Shown: positions 1 through 9,535 of the stretch, in pieces
Layout of the letters: every line of letters begins with the position of its first letter
Position numbering within the stretch: position 1 is the stretch's first letter
From: Brucella pituitosa
GTDB lineage: Bacteria > Pseudomonadota > Alphaproteobacteria > Rhizobiales > Rhizobiaceae
Length of the DNA: 64,000 nt
NCBI RefSeq assembly: GCF_003049685.1
Contig: NZ_PYSY02000007.1
Coordinates: 1 to 64,000 of the forward strand
Reading direction: 5' to 3'
Position numbers and translations under genes: made by a program
The notes under the pieces: model-generated
Seen by the model: only the letters and a program-made list of their open reading frames with translations
What the model was told of the DNA's origin: nothing
Databases searched by the model: none

Positions 1-1541
1 GTAGTGCAACGTTGAATTTCGCGGGCGTTCGAGAACCTTGAGCAGTTCTTGCTTGCGGCGTAGCAGGCGTGCCAACAGCTTGTCCAGCTCCATACAACCC
101 GTCCGGATAGAGAAGATGCGGTCAAACCGTATCGCCGGAAAAGCGGCTGATTTTGATCCATGGATGAGGGGCTCTTACTGCGCTGAGATGCAGCTTGAGA
201 CGCCTTGTAGAAGCTTCCAAAGATCGAGATCGATCGTATAATTTTTCGGGCACCCACCGGACGTGCTGTGGCGTCGCCGGCATCAGCTTTTGCAGCAGTC
301 GCTCCGCATGCACCCAGCACAGCGCATGATTGCCAACCCGGAACTGGCCGGCATCGTCGGAGATAATGACGGCATTGCCCAGCAGGCCGTGGTGGCGAAC
401 AGAACCCCAGATGCCCGCTTCCGCGACGGCCCGAACCATGTCCTTATCGAAGATGTCGCACCACCTATTTGCGCCAGTTGGTGTGCATCCAGCACAAGGG
501 GACCTGGTTGCAAAGCGGTTGAGGTGCGTGCTTTGCAGCGCTGGCGAAGGTGACTGTCCAGGATCCACGCCATGATGCGCGTCTTGGCAGCATAGGCGAT
601 TCTCAGAAGCCAGCATCGTTAAGCACATAATCCTGATAATTGCCGCGCAAGAGCGACAGGAAGTTCAGGCGGGATTTTGACTTTCGCTCGCGGTTGCGAA
701 AGACAGGCTGAAATTAATGCTCGCCGCCCGAGATATGGGGTGGGTATGAGTCGTATCATCTGCGCATGACGGCAGCCCCGTGTGTCGATCGATCCGTTGA
801 CATAGGTCTTCCGACACCAGGCCAGCATGGACAGAAACGAGCAGGCCCTCAGGCAACAAAGCCATCCAGCCCCTTGGTGAGCAAACGCACAACCTGGCGT
901 TTGGAGATGTCCATGCCGATGTCATTAAGCAGGGTCGACAACCGTTGCGCTGTGACCTGACCTTGCGCATGCAGCATCAGGCAGAGCCGCCTGAGGTTTG
1001 GGCCATAACCACCGACGATTCCGGCAGGTAGCGGCGCAAGAATAGTCTTACCGTTCGGAGCAACCCAGCATTCGCGCCGGTAGTGAATAACCTCAGCGCG
1101 CAAAACTATATCGCGCACGTAATAGCTCTTGTAGCCCTTGAAGCGTGAACCGTCCGGAACACGGGCATGAAGAACCACATCCCGATCAACGCGCTCGACA
1201 TCCAGTTTCGGTCCACGCGGCTTCTTCTTGCCCGCCTGCTTGTCCTGAGCTTTCGCGTCCGTTGCCTTATCCATGCCCGACGGTTTGAACGGCGGCCGTG
1301 GCGGCAGGTTTTTCAGCCGCGCAATTTCATCGCGAAGGAGTTGGTTCTCAACTTTAAGCCGGGTGTTTTCCAGACGGAGCTCGGCATTCTCCTTACGGAG
1401 TGCTGTATTCTCAGCTTCCAGCTTTTCAAGCCGAGCCTCTGCACGTTCGGTTCTCTCAACCAAACCCGTGACCAGACTGCGCAACGCGTTCAGTGAAAGC
1501 GTGTCAGCATGCTTGGGCGAGGGAAGCATTCTCTTCGGCAT
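1..1541 (-). pseudogene. Degraded IS66-family transposase (TnpC type), runs off the window start
   Basis: The N-terminal part (849-1541, 230 aa) starts with a long leucine/glutamate coiled coil and continues into the IS66 zinc-binding and linker region, ending at LLTKGLDGFVA. The catalytic part follows on the same strand but in several frames: SKSRLNFLSLLRGNYQDYVL near 603-670, then a segment with VIISDDAGQF and HALCWVHAERL (122-628), then LLARLLRRKQELLKVLERP at the window edge. IS66 transposases are normally about 510-550 aa in one frame, so this copy carries several stops and frameshifts and is inactive. It is the left flank of the window and probably the agent that truncated neighbouring DNA. 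Family assignment is firm; the element boundary on the left is outside the window. Confidence 0.85.
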
Positions 1542-1661
1542 CGCAAAAGAGAATCATGATTTGCCAAAATCAGGAATCCCATAGCCATGAAATATCGATG
1601 CGGAACTTACGATATGCACAGTGTTTAATATTTCTGACTTGGAATCAGAAACAGGGTCTTG

Positions 1662-1716
1662 GCCACCAAATTTGCCCCGCTTACTTAAGCGGGGTAAGCT
1701 TGGCAAATTCGGTGGC
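1662..1716. repeat. 55-bp inverted repeat (long hairpin)
   Basis: The arms GCCACCAAATTTGCC and GGCAAATTCGGTGGC face each other with one mismatch. Between them lies a second perfect palindrome, CCGCTTACTTAAGCGG. The structure sits between the two IS66 pieces, downstream of the 3' end of the second piece. It could be an IS end, a terminator-like stem or a small palindromic repeat. The arrangement is directly visible; its role is not known. Confidence 0.6.
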
Positions 1717-1815
1717 AATGTCGAACGCGTAGGCAATCTCGGCAGACCCGATGCGCGCTGCTGTACTGATCTTGCGAGCGGTCAGCGTTCCTGGTTCGAA
1801 AGGGGAGGGGAGTGT

Positions 1816-2135
1816 TCAGGCCCGCGCCGCGATCAATGTCGCGAGCGGCGGGATCGGCTCCGGACTGCCGATCTCCAGCCGGTCGCCCAGATAGTGCCAG
1901 AACGATAGACCCAGCTTCTGGCACGTCTTCATCTATCCAAGCAGCGTATCGCGGGCAATGCGGCCGTCACGGCTCATTGTGCCGCCAGAGATCTTCCGCT
2001 TGATGACGAAGCTGCGCAGATCGTTTTCCGAAGCGTTGGCGTTGAGCGGGATTTCCGGGCGGTCCAGCACCCGCAACAGCTCGGCCTTGCGGCGCGACAA
2101 CCGCAACAGGAGCTTGTCGACTGCAACGCGGGAGA
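1816..2135 (-). pseudogene. C-terminal fragment of a second IS66-family transposase
   Basis: The frame gives DKLLLRLSRRKAELLRVLDRP, then NASENDLRSFVIKRKISGGT, then a TAG, then MKTCQKLGLSFWHYLGDRLE. This is the conserved C-terminal end of IS66 transposases, which usually reads leucine or a similar residue where the TAG stands. Only about 100 codons remain. The fragment directly abuts the truncated UdgX gene on the opposite strand, so this IS or a deletion next to it removed the 5' end of that gene. It repeats the C-terminal region also found at the window start, so two different IS66 copies contributed. Confidence 0.8.
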
Positions 2136-2139
2136 CCCT

Positions 2140-3288
2140 TTGAGCCAGGCTGACCCGCTTGGGCGGCAATTACATCTCATGGCAAAATCGGTTGGCCGTG
2201 ATATCCACAAGATGCATGCTTTCGTACGGTTTCGCGAATTACTTGAGACTGGGTTGCGTCGTCGCTTTGCAGCCTGGTTTGAGCCGGAGCATAATATAGT
2301 CGAGCCGGGTAGTTCCTTTTTCGCAAAGCGTTTCGCGGATATGGACTGCGGGATCGCCACGCCAAGGCTTACAGCTCGATTTGAGGCCGGCAGACTTAGT
2401 TACCACCCAGGCGGTACACGCCCTGACTTATCGGCAGATGCCACCGAAACGCTTTGGGGCACCTATTTCGCGAACATCTTCAATCCGGCACGGGTAAAGC
2501 TGAATGCGATGCGCGCGGAAATGCCTAAGAAGTATTGGAAGAACCTACCCGAAACGCGCCTGATTCCAGATATGTTACGAGATGCCGAGTCGCGAGTGGA
2601 GCGAATGCGCGTGGCCGCAGAAACGTCACCAGCGGCTGGCGCAGTCGCGATTTCGACCCGTTATCGCGCTGCGATGCCACAAGCGCCCGAGTTCCCTCAG
2701 ACAATGATCGAAGCGCGAGCGGCTGCCGGACATTGTCGGCGATGTGGATTATGAGAGGCTGCAACCCAGACTGTTTGGGGTGAGGGGCCGGAAGACGCTG
2801 AGCTCATGATTGTAGGAGAACAGCCGGGTGATCGTGAGGATCTGGAAGGTCGACCGTTCGTAGGTCCGGCAGGTCACCTCTTGCGTGAAACCATGGTTGC
2901 AGCAGGAGCAGAAGTTAGGCAGACATGGCTGATCAATGCAGTTAAGCATTTCAAGTTCATGCCGCGTGGCAAGCGCCGCCTGCATCAAAATCCTGACCGG
3001 CAGGAAATCCTGCATCGTCGCTGGTGGCTGGGGCTCGAATTGGCTTTCATCCGTCCACGCATGGTGGTTGAGTTGGGGGCCTCTGCGGCGTTCGCTCTGA
3101 CGGATAACAACGCTCCTCTTACTTCGCGACGCGGTCAGGCTGAAATTGGGTTACATGATGGACCGGTGCTGATCTCCTGGCATCCATCCTATATCTTGCG
3201 GTTAAACGACAGTGTCGCGAGAGAACGTGCAAGGCGTGAATTGATCGAAGATATAATCCAAGCCGCTCGCATGGACGTATCTTTCTGA
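2140..3288 (+). pseudogene. UdgX-type uracil-DNA glycosylase fusion (DUF4130 + UDG), N-terminally truncated with an internal TGA
   Basis: The first part (2140-2751) matches the DUF4130 region of the TIGR03915/TIGR03914 type: HKMHAFVRFRE, AWFEPEHNIVEP, FNPARVKLNAM and EMPKKYWKNLPE. The second part (from 2755) is a family-4-like uracil-DNA glycosylase: GEQPGDREDLEGRPFVGPAG, the loop GKRRLHQNP and the motif SWHPSYILR. The KRR(I/L)H loop is typical of UdgX, where its histidine links covalently to DNA after uracil removal. Both parts are in the same frame, separated only by a TGA at 2752-2754 where a residue such as arginine (CGA) would fit: RRCGL-stop-EAATQTVWGEGP. The first 90 or so residues of DUF4130 are missing at the IS66 junction. 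No start codon of its own remains, so it is very probably non-functional. Confidence 0.8.
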
Positions 3289-3310
3289 CCTGTCAATGTT
3301 TCAGCTTCGA

Positions 3311-4924
3311 TCAGGAGAGATCAATAAAAGGAAGCCGCCGGCGCGTTCGGTGTGTTAGTTCACTGACAGCAGTGGCCATTACTGCTCCAATGTCGGCACT
3401 TGCCGTAATTCCCTGCACGAAAGGCTGGTCGTGCATCAGATACGGCAGTGCGCCGAACGCAATCTTGCCACGTGCAATGTCCGGTGCCAGCAAAGTGTAG
3501 TCGTCTGAGACGTCCGGAATATCCTCTCCGACCGAAACGAGTTGCCGGCGCAGTGACGGAAACGGCAAATCCTTCGTCTTGAGTGGCTTCTGGCCTCGGG
3601 CGTCGATGAACACGTCGAATGTCCGTACTTCCGTGCCAATGGCGATGACGGTGTGATCCTTCCTTACCTCCATGTCGTAATCGTGCCCAAGTTCGAGGAC
3701 GTCTATCAGGCCGGCCTTGCGCAGCGCCAGCAGTCTGCGGATCGATTCCGACGGGATGGCAGCATAGTTGTCAACGAAGACCTTGCAGAGTCCTGTATCG
3801 AACCGCTCGCGGTCCTCTTCATTGAGACGCGGAATGATCTCCTGCACGACCTCGTGCAGCCGAAGGATTGCATAGCGCCAGGGGACGGTATGCTTCTCCC
3901 GCTTGTTGCGCTCCACTTCTTTGAGATTGTATTCTGCCCAGCGGAACGCATCGTGGTTTTGCCGATCATCAAAGTACGCGTCAGCGAAGCTGTCAGCGTC
4001 GAGCTTCGAAAGTGAAACACGCTCACTCCAGGCCGGATCGGCCACCTCGATTTCGCGCGCGACCAGGGCAAATATCCTGTCAAGCAAGCCACTCTCGCCA
4101 GTCTGGATCTCCCTGTTGATCGCCTGCTCCGTGGCAATCTGCAAGGGCTCGTAAGGGATAGGGCAATAAAAATCCGCTTCTGGCAGGATGCCTGAACGGG
4201 ACATAAGCGTTATCGCCAGACTTTTACTGTCCGGGTCAAGGTCGAAGCTCAGGTTGTCGTTATCTTCCTCAATGAAGCTTCCATGTTGGGCAACGACCGC
4301 CATTGCTGCGTCGATGGCGCTAAGCGATGTTCCCATAATACCCACTTTACACGCAGGTATCCTAGCTTCGATCAGTCCAGACCAGGGGCTGGGATAATAA
4401 TTGCGCGTTGCCTTTTCATCATCGGGCCAGACGTGTCCGGTGGCGATGACGACGAGATCGAAGAGTTTCGAATCGAGCTTCCCCTCAGACCAGAGCTTTA
4501 CACCATTGGTGGTGGCTTCGATATCCGTTACCTCGCTGGATTCGTGCACTTCGACTGCAAATCCTTTTCGACGCGCTGCCTCGACAAGAGCCAGAAACTG
4601 ATCCCGGAAATATTCGCCCAGCAGAATGCGAGGCAGGAATTGTCGATCGTGAAGATCTTCCTTGTCGACCCGGTATCGAGCGAGACGCGTCTCGTCCTGC
4701 TCGCGCAGCCAGTCGAGATAGGTCGAGGTAATCGGTGGTATCTCGATGCTGGCGATGTTGGCCAGCATAATCCGGCTGTTCTCATCGTCATTATAAGGCA
4801 TGCCTACGCCAGCTTCATCTTCCTTCTCGTAGATCGAGATGGACATTTGCTCTGCGAATTTGAGCAGCGAGAAGAAAGTATAAATCCCGGTCGGACCGGT
4901 GCCGACGATAGCAATGTTCTTCAT
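3311..4924 (-). CDS. FAD/NAD(P)-binding protein (NAD_binding_9 family)
   Basis: The 537-residue protein begins with a Rossmann dinucleotide-binding motif, IAIVGTGPTGIYTF, followed by an FAD-type acidic strand end (ISIYEKEDEAGVGMPY). A second nucleotide-binding-like segment, CKVGIMGTSLSAIDAAM, lies near residue 190, after VVIATGHVWP. This architecture is that of the FAD-NAD(P)-binding family (PF13454), soluble flavoproteins of mostly unknown substrate. A paralogue of similar length and motif order lies at 54532-56229. The gene follows katE on the same strand after about 110 bp and may belong to the same oxidative-stress unit. The start is uncertain: an ATG at 4924 and a TTG at 4930 are both possible, and the GGAGAA upstream is spaced better for the TTG. 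Substrate cannot be inferred. Confidence 0.85.
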   Translation of the reverse strand: MKNIAIVGTGPTGIYTFFSLLKFAEQMSISIYEKEDEAGVGMPYNDDENSRIMLANIASIEIPPITSTYLDWLREQDETRLARYRVDKEDLHDRQFLPRILLGEYFRDQFLALVEAARRKGFAVEVHESSEVTDIEATTNGVKLWSEGKLDSKLFDLVVIATGHVWPDDEKATRNYYPSPWSGLIEARIPACKVGIMGTSLSAIDAAMAVVAQHGSFIEEDNDNLSFDLDPDSKSLAITLMSRSGILPEADFYCPIPYEPLQIATEQAINREIQTGESGLLDRIFALVAREIEVADPAWSERVSLSKLDADSFADAYFDDRQNHDAFRWAEYNLKEVERNKREKHTVPWRYAILRLHEVVQEIIPRLNEEDRERFDTGLCKVFVDNYAAIPSESIRRLLALRKAGLIDVLELGHDYDMEVRKDHTVIAIGTEVRTFDVFIDARGQKPLKTKDLPFPSLRRQLVSVGEDIPDVSDDYTLLAPDIARGKIAFGALPYLMHDQPFVQGITASADIGAVMATAVSELTHRTRRRLPFIDLS

Positions 4925-4966
4925 GGGCAATTACCAATTTCTCCACATTCCAATACATGCGGTTAA

Positions 4967-4987
4967 CGGCCCGGCTGGGCCGGGCCG
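4967..4987. terminator. GC-rich hairpin between katE and the FAD protein gene
   Basis: A perfect stem CGGCCCGGC / GCCGGGCCG with a 3-base loop lies in the 107-bp gap downstream of katE on the minus strand. No clear U-run follows on either side, so it is at best an attenuator or a weak terminator. Confidence 0.4.
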
Positions 4988-5037
4988 CTTGTGTTTGCAC
5001 TTCGAACATCTCTTCACATCAGTTGTATGCCGCGAGA

Positions 5038-7152
5038 TCAGAGCTTGACGGTATCTTCACGCGCCCATAAGCGGAGCTTACGGCACGACACGACGAAGTC
5101 GGTGGCCGCCCTTGAATTGTCGAGCGGGATCAGCCCTTCGTCCATTTCGGGCTCGATACCGGCCTTGGCGAGCAGCGGCATCGCGCCTGCGGTAAAGCCA
5201 ATGAACTTGCAGTGGGCAAAAGCGTCTGCAACAAAGTCTCTTGCAGTGGACTCACTGAGAAGCCTGTTGGCCGCTTCTACAGATAACACAAGCGCTACAG
5301 CATCAAACAATACGGATGGACCACCGTCAATCATATGGTCCGCCTCCATCCATTCGCCGCTGGAAGCTTCGAAACCTCCGACCGTCGGCGCAACCAGTTC
5401 CACCATCGCGCCTTCCTTCTCCGCGGCGTGCCGGATACCCTTGAGCACCTGTGCATCCGTGTCATTGGCGACAAGCACGCCGATCTTTCTGCCCTTGAAG
5501 CTGCCGGTTCCGTTCTCAATAATGCTGAGCGCGGGAGACGGAGCAAGATCGTCACGCACGGGCACCATCGCGTCCGCAGCCTTCGGCATCTTGCGGATGC
5601 CGAGCTTGCCGGCGACCGTTTCCGCAAGATTGGCATCGATATTCAGCAGATGAGATACAACACGCTCGCGGATCGCCGGTGCTTCCACCTTCGACAGTTC
5701 GAAGGTCAGCGCCATGGCGATATGTTTTTGCTCCACAGCGGTCTGGCTCAGATAGAACTGCCTCGCCTGGCTGTAATGATCGGCGAAGCTCTCCGGTCTA
5801 AGGCGAACTTTCTGTCCGTCTTCCTGCGCTGCAAACGACCGGAACCCGCGCCTGGGGTCGGGCCTCGGCCCTTCGCCCCAGGAATTAGGCTGGTAATTTG
5901 CCCGTCCGACAGGATTGCGCATCGCCATATGGCCATCCTGCTGGAGATGGTGGAACGGACACTTCGGCGCATTGATCGGGATATGCGTGAAATTGGGGCT
6001 GCCCAGTCTTTTCAACTGCGTGTCGAGATAGGAGAAATTGCGCCCCTGAAGCAGCGGGTCATTGGAGAAATCGATGCCGGGGGGAACGTTCTGCGTCATG
6101 AACGCGACCTGTTCAGTCTCGGCAAAGAAATTATCCGGCATCCGATCCAGCACCAGCCGTCCGACCGGTATTGGCTTGATGACTTCTTCCGGAATCAGCT
6201 TCGTCGGGTCGAGCACATCAAAATCGAAACTGTCCGCGAAGTCCTGATCGAAGAGCTGCACGCACAGTTCCCATTCCGGAAAGTCGCCAGCTTGTATCGC
6301 AGTCCACAGATCGCGCCTGTGAAAGTCCGGATCCGCACCGTTGATTTTCACCGCCTCGTTCCAGACAACCGATTGGAGGCCGAGTTTCGGTTTCCAGATG
6401 AATTTGACGAAAGTCGACTTGTCCTTGTCGTTCAGGAAACGGAACGTATGAACACCAAACCCCTCCATAAAGCGGAAGGAGCGCGGGATGGCGCGATCCG
6501 ACATGACCCACATGATCATGTGCATGGATTCCGGCGTCAGGCTGATGAAGTCCCAGAAATTGTCATGGGCTGACTGGGCCTGCGGAAAAGCCCGGTCAGG
6601 CTCCTCCTTGACGGCATGGACCATATCCGGAAACCGGATGGCGTCCTGGATGAAGAAGACAGGAATGTTGTTGCCGACAATATCCCAGTTGCCTTCCTTG
6701 GTGTATATCTTGACGGCGAAGCCGCGCACATCTCGGGCAAGGTCGAACGAACCCTTCGAACCGGCGACCGTGGAAAAACGGACGAAGACTGGCGTCTTCT
6801 CGCCAACCCGTTGGAAAATGTCTGCGCGCGTATATTCGCTGAGTGACTTTGTCGTCTCGAAATAGCCATGCGCACCGTAGCCCCGCGCATGAACCACGCG
6901 TTCGGGAATACGCTCATGGTCGAAGTGAAAGATCTTTTCCCGAAAATGGAAATCCTCAATCAGCGTAGGACCTCGATCGCCGACCTTGAGCGTATTGAGG
7001 TCATCCGATATCGGCCCCCCTTGGGCGGTCGTCATGGTTTGCGTTTTCTCGTCGGCGAGTTGATGAAGGTCTCCGCCTCGGCCTGCGTCAAGCTTCTGAT
7101 CATGAAGCTTGAGCGACTTCCGCCCATTTGTGGTCTTGTTGCTGGCTGACAT
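5038..7152 (-). CDS. katE: Large-subunit monofunctional catalase (HPII type)
   Basis: The 704-residue protein decomposes hydrogen peroxide to water and oxygen with heme. The catalase core is intact. The distal-side region with the catalytic histidine is RIPERVVHARGYGAHGYFE, the distal asparagine lies in GNWDIVGNNIPVFF, and the core continues through FWDFISLTPESMH. A C-terminal DJ-1/PfpI-like flavodoxin domain (from about residue 550: GRKIGVLVANDTDAQVLKG) identifies the large-subunit HPII class, usually about 700-750 aa. It lies directly downstream of the YciF-like gene on the same strand, after a terminator-like stem, and upstream of the FAD protein. The combination suggests a peroxide-defence cluster. 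The Fe-binding tyrosine region near the end of the core was not checked residue by residue. Confidence 0.96.
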   Translation of the reverse strand: MSASNKTTNGRKSLKLHDQKLDAGRGGDLHQLADEKTQTMTTAQGGPISDDLNTLKVGDRGPTLIEDFHFREKIFHFDHERIPERVVHARGYGAHGYFETTKSLSEYTRADIFQRVGEKTPVFVRFSTVAGSKGSFDLARDVRGFAVKIYTKEGNWDIVGNNIPVFFIQDAIRFPDMVHAVKEEPDRAFPQAQSAHDNFWDFISLTPESMHMIMWVMSDRAIPRSFRFMEGFGVHTFRFLNDKDKSTFVKFIWKPKLGLQSVVWNEAVKINGADPDFHRRDLWTAIQAGDFPEWELCVQLFDQDFADSFDFDVLDPTKLIPEEVIKPIPVGRLVLDRMPDNFFAETEQVAFMTQNVPPGIDFSNDPLLQGRNFSYLDTQLKRLGSPNFTHIPINAPKCPFHHLQQDGHMAMRNPVGRANYQPNSWGEGPRPDPRRGFRSFAAQEDGQKVRLRPESFADHYSQARQFYLSQTAVEQKHIAMALTFELSKVEAPAIRERVVSHLLNIDANLAETVAGKLGIRKMPKAADAMVPVRDDLAPSPALSIIENGTGSFKGRKIGVLVANDTDAQVLKGIRHAAEKEGAMVELVAPTVGGFEASSGEWMEADHMIDGGPSVLFDAVALVLSVEAANRLLSESTARDFVADAFAHCKFIGFTAGAMPLLAKAGIEPEMDEGLIPLDNSRAATDFVVSCRKLRLWAREDTVKL

Positions 7153-7187
7153 GGCTGGCTCCGATTCTTTCGCGATCTATGTTCAAA

Positions 7188-7213
7188 TGAAAAGGGTGCC
7201 GAGTGGCACCCTT
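7188..7213 (-). terminator. Rho-independent terminator after the YciF-like gene
   Basis: Read on the minus strand, the stem AAGGGTGCC / GGCACCCTT has a 4-base loop and is followed by TTTCATTT. It lies between the YciF-like stop codon (7223) and the katE start (7152), so katE probably has its own promoter or depends on read-through. Confidence 0.65.
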
Positions 7214-7222
7214 AGCTCATGA

Positions 7223-7720
7223 TCACGCTGCTTTGGCGCGTTGGTTAGCTGACGCATCCGCAAGTTTCGTCAGATCACTGTCCGTTTTGGATTCTTCCTG
7301 CAACGTCTGGTCGAGTAGTTTTGCAGCGTCGGTCATGCCAAGCTCCGTCGCCCACCGCTTCAATGTCCCATAACGAGTGATTTCGTAATGTTCGACCGCC
7401 TGTGCAGACGAGATCAGGCCGGCGTCTAACGCCGCGGTATCCTTGAATTCCTCCATGATCTCCTCGGCTTCGGCGATAATTCCCTCGATCGCATCGCAAG
7501 TCTTGCCTCTTGCTGTCTTGCCCATGATTTCGAACACTTGGACTAGTCGCTCGACGTGGCCTTCAGTCTGTTCACGGTGCTTTTCGAAAGCCGTTTTCAA
7601 ATCTTCAGAGTGCGCTGCACGCTTCATTTTTGGCAGGGCCTTGAGAATTTTACGTTCAGCGTAATAGATGTCCTTGAGAGTATCGTGGAATAAGTCTTCG
7701 AGATTTTTTTCCTTGGCCAT
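7223..7720 (-). CDS. YciE/YciF-family ferritin-like protein (DUF892)
   Basis: The 165-residue protein has the DUF892 signature: LEDLFHDTLKDIYYAERKILKALPKM at the N terminus, then helices with HREQTEGHVERL and AVEHYEITRYGTLKRWA. The repeated Glu/His residues on four helices correspond to a di-iron site of ferritin-like folds. Members are small stress-induced proteins thought to bind iron or sequester oxidants; a precise function is not established. An AGGAG-type site (GAGGAGATGAATT on the minus strand) precedes the ATG at the expected spacing. The gene is followed by a terminator and katE, consistent with a general stress or stationary-phase cluster. Confidence 0.92.
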   Translation of the reverse strand: MAKEKNLEDLFHDTLKDIYYAERKILKALPKMKRAAHSEDLKTAFEKHREQTEGHVERLVQVFEIMGKTARGKTCDAIEGIIAEAEEIMEEFKDTAALDAGLISSAQAVEHYEITRYGTLKRWATELGMTDAAKLLDQTLQEESKTDSDLTKLADASANQRAKAA

Positions 7721-8102
7721 AATTCATCTCCTCTTATGAATTGGTTACCACAAATCGCCGGTAAAGTTCCGGCAGTAAGTGATCAATGGCTGATGAGACA
7801 GGCAGGAAACTGCGTCTCTGCCTCCTCGTTTAACGCCGTGTCGAAATTTAAGTTCCCGGCCGGACGGCCACAGTTTCTATTCCGACAGAAGCGTTCGACG
7901 AGATATCTGCGACTGATTTGTGGGAACTCCTATCTTGCGCAGGCGCCAGCCCCTTCCCATCTGACGGAATGTCAACTGTTTTCAAAAAATCCGATCCGCA
8001 TCATGCGGAACAAAATCTCGCAGACGCAGTTTCCCACGTGGCGATAACACCCGCCAAGCGCCAGAAACTCATTTAACACCGGGACATGGCGCAGCCCTGC
8101 CT
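7721..8102. other. Intergenic region, no gene recognised
   Basis: About 380 bases lie between the YciF-like start and the IS6 left end. The promoter of the YciF-like gene should be here. No reading frame on either strand resembles a known protein. Confidence 0.5.
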
Positions 8103-8920
8103 GGTGTTGTCACGTTAACTGGGCTGCAGTTGCCTGCCTGACGGTTTGGGCGTAAATTTTGGCGATGCAGACATCAGATATCATCTTCAAGCGTCACCGT
8201 TTTCCGCCACAGATCGTTGCTCATGCGGTGTGGCTTTATCTGCGGTTCAACCTTAGTCTGCGTGAAGTTGAAGAAATGCTGCTTGAGCGTGGAATCGACG
8301 TATCATACGAGACAGTTCGTCGTTGGATCGCCAAGTTCGGCCCCCAGATCACACGCAACTTGCGGCGGCGTCAGGCGCGCCCCGGCGATGTTTGGTATTT
8401 GGACGAAGTGGTCGTCAAATGCGCTGGAGAAAAATTCTGGCTTTGGCGTGCGGTGGATCAACATGGCTCCGTTCTCGAAGAAATCTTGCAGAAGCGGCGT
8501 GATAAAAAGGGCGGCAAAGCGATTGCTTGTGGCGTTAATGAAGCGCTATGGCTTTGCTCCCAAACGGATCATCACCGATAAGCTCCGCTCCTACGGTGCA
8601 GCAAAGGCAGAAGTGGCACCCGGCCTTGACCATTGGTCGCACAAGGGCCTCAATAATCGGGCCGAAAATAGCCATCTGCCGTTTAGGAAACGGGAGCGAA
8701 CCATGCAAGGTCATCGGTCACCTGGAGCGTTGCAACGGTTCGTCTCCATGCACTCAGCGACCCGCAATTGTTTCTCTGTTCCATCTCGTCGCCGAGCCGC
8801 ACACACAATTCTCTACCATCGCCTCGAAGCTTTCGATGCATGGAAAATTGCGGCCTGTTTCGCCTGAATATCTACGAGCCCCTGGTCTTTCCGGCCAGAG
8901 AAACTTAACGTGACAACACC
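8103..8920 (+). mobile_element. IS6-family insertion sequence, type 1, copy A (818 bp)
   Basis: Perfect terminal inverted repeats GGTGTTGTCACGTTAA and TTAACGTGACAACACC bound the element. Its single transposase gene has the IS6-family layout. The 8 bases on either side (ccctgcct and gcttcggc) do not match, so there is no target duplication, as expected after recombination between IS6 copies or replicative cointegrate resolution. The second copy is at 39018-39833 in the same orientation, so the two could bracket a 31-kb composite region containing the stress island and the adhesin operon. Confidence 0.92.
8165..8867 (+). pseudogene. IS6-family transposase, frameshifted by one extra base
   Basis: The frame reads from MQTSDIIFKRHRFPPQIVAHAVWLYL through YETVRRWI and WYLDEVVVK to LEEILQKRRD. 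It then shifts near 8505, where this copy reads gataaaaagggcgg while copy B reads gatataagggcgg. The rest (RLLVALMKRYGFAPKRIITDKLRSYG ... HKGLNNRAENSH) continues in the next frame to 8867. The DDE residues lie in WYLDE, TDKLRS and NRAENSH. A full protein would be about 233 aa. The frameshift makes this copy probably inactive unless it is a sequencing error. Confidence 0.88.
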
Positions 8921-8928
8921 GCTTCGGC

Positions 8929-9424
8929 TCATTGATCGCCTTCGGCATTTTTAGCACCGGGCTCTTCGCGCCGGTCCTGATCGCGCACCAGCCAGTGGAC
9001 TGCTCCGAGCGCAAGAGCCGCGCCCGCGAGGGCGGCAGTCTTGGGCTGGCTCCGTCTCGCCAAGGTCGAGGATGATAAATTTGCGCGCGATCGCGAGGAG
9101 CGCGATCAGCACGATCGTGCGGACCTGGAGAATGCCGAAGCTGCGTTCTGTCGCCACAAGAAGGGAGCGCTTGAACTCGAGCGCAATTACAACGGTGAAG
9201 ATCATTCCGAACACCACCTGGAAGGTGGCGTAATCGAGCGTGTCGAACGCTCCCAAGACCAACCGGTTCACGACCTCGCGCATCAGCGCCCAAACCGACG
9301 CCACGACGATAACCGCAATGATGGCGCTGAGGACGAAAATGACGACCTGTTCGAACTTCTCGTAGAGCGTCATCGCCGACCATTGTTCACGGGTTAGCCC
9401 GGATCGTTTCAGGTCTTTCATCAT
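8929..9424 (-). pseudogene. psiE: PsiE-family phosphate-starvation-inducible membrane protein, frameshifted near the C terminus
   Basis: The N-terminal 118 residues are intact: LTREQWSAMTLYEKFEQVV, then hydrophobic segments VIFVLSAIIAVIVVASVWAL and FQVVFGMIFTVVIALEF, the motif RSFGILQVRTIVLIALLAIA, and ARKFIILDLGE. Near 9046 a run reading GCCC instead of GCC on the coding strand shifts the frame. The original continuation, KTAALAGAALALGAVHWLVR to a TGA at 8929-8931, is clearly legible one frame away. PsiE belongs to the canonical tLST/LHR gene set, where it is found near kefC; here it lies at the opposite end, beyond the small heat-shock genes. Its role in the stress island is unproven. The stop codon lies 9 bp from the IS6 end. 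Confidence 0.82.
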
Positions 9425-9439
9425 TCCCCCTCGAAAGCC

Positions 9440-9466
9440 GCCCCGGAGAAACAGGCTCCCCGGGGC
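9440..9466 (-). terminator. Hairpin between hsp20 and psiE
   Basis: A GCCCCGG / CCGGGGC stem with a 13-base loop lies in the 111-bp gap. No strong U-run follows on the minus strand, so it may only reduce read-through from the hsp20 genes into psiE. Confidence 0.35.
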
Positions 9467-9535
9467 TCACCAGACGGCGTGATATCAAACGGAGCTGAGC
9501 GGACGCCGCAAACCGGCGACACCCAATGTGGCAAA

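Noticed and set aside
1662..1716. The nested palindrome considered as an integron attC site
   Set aside because: It lacks the conserved core (GTTRRRY) boxes and the asymmetric extra base of attC, and no integrase or cassette is near.
5335..6573. A 412-codon open frame on the plus strand
   Set aside because: It lies entirely antisense to katE, whose catalase and DJ-1-like domains are unambiguous.
8095..8928. Target-site duplications around the IS6 elements
   Set aside because: The 8-base flanks of all four IS6 copies were compared and none match, within or between copies of the same type.
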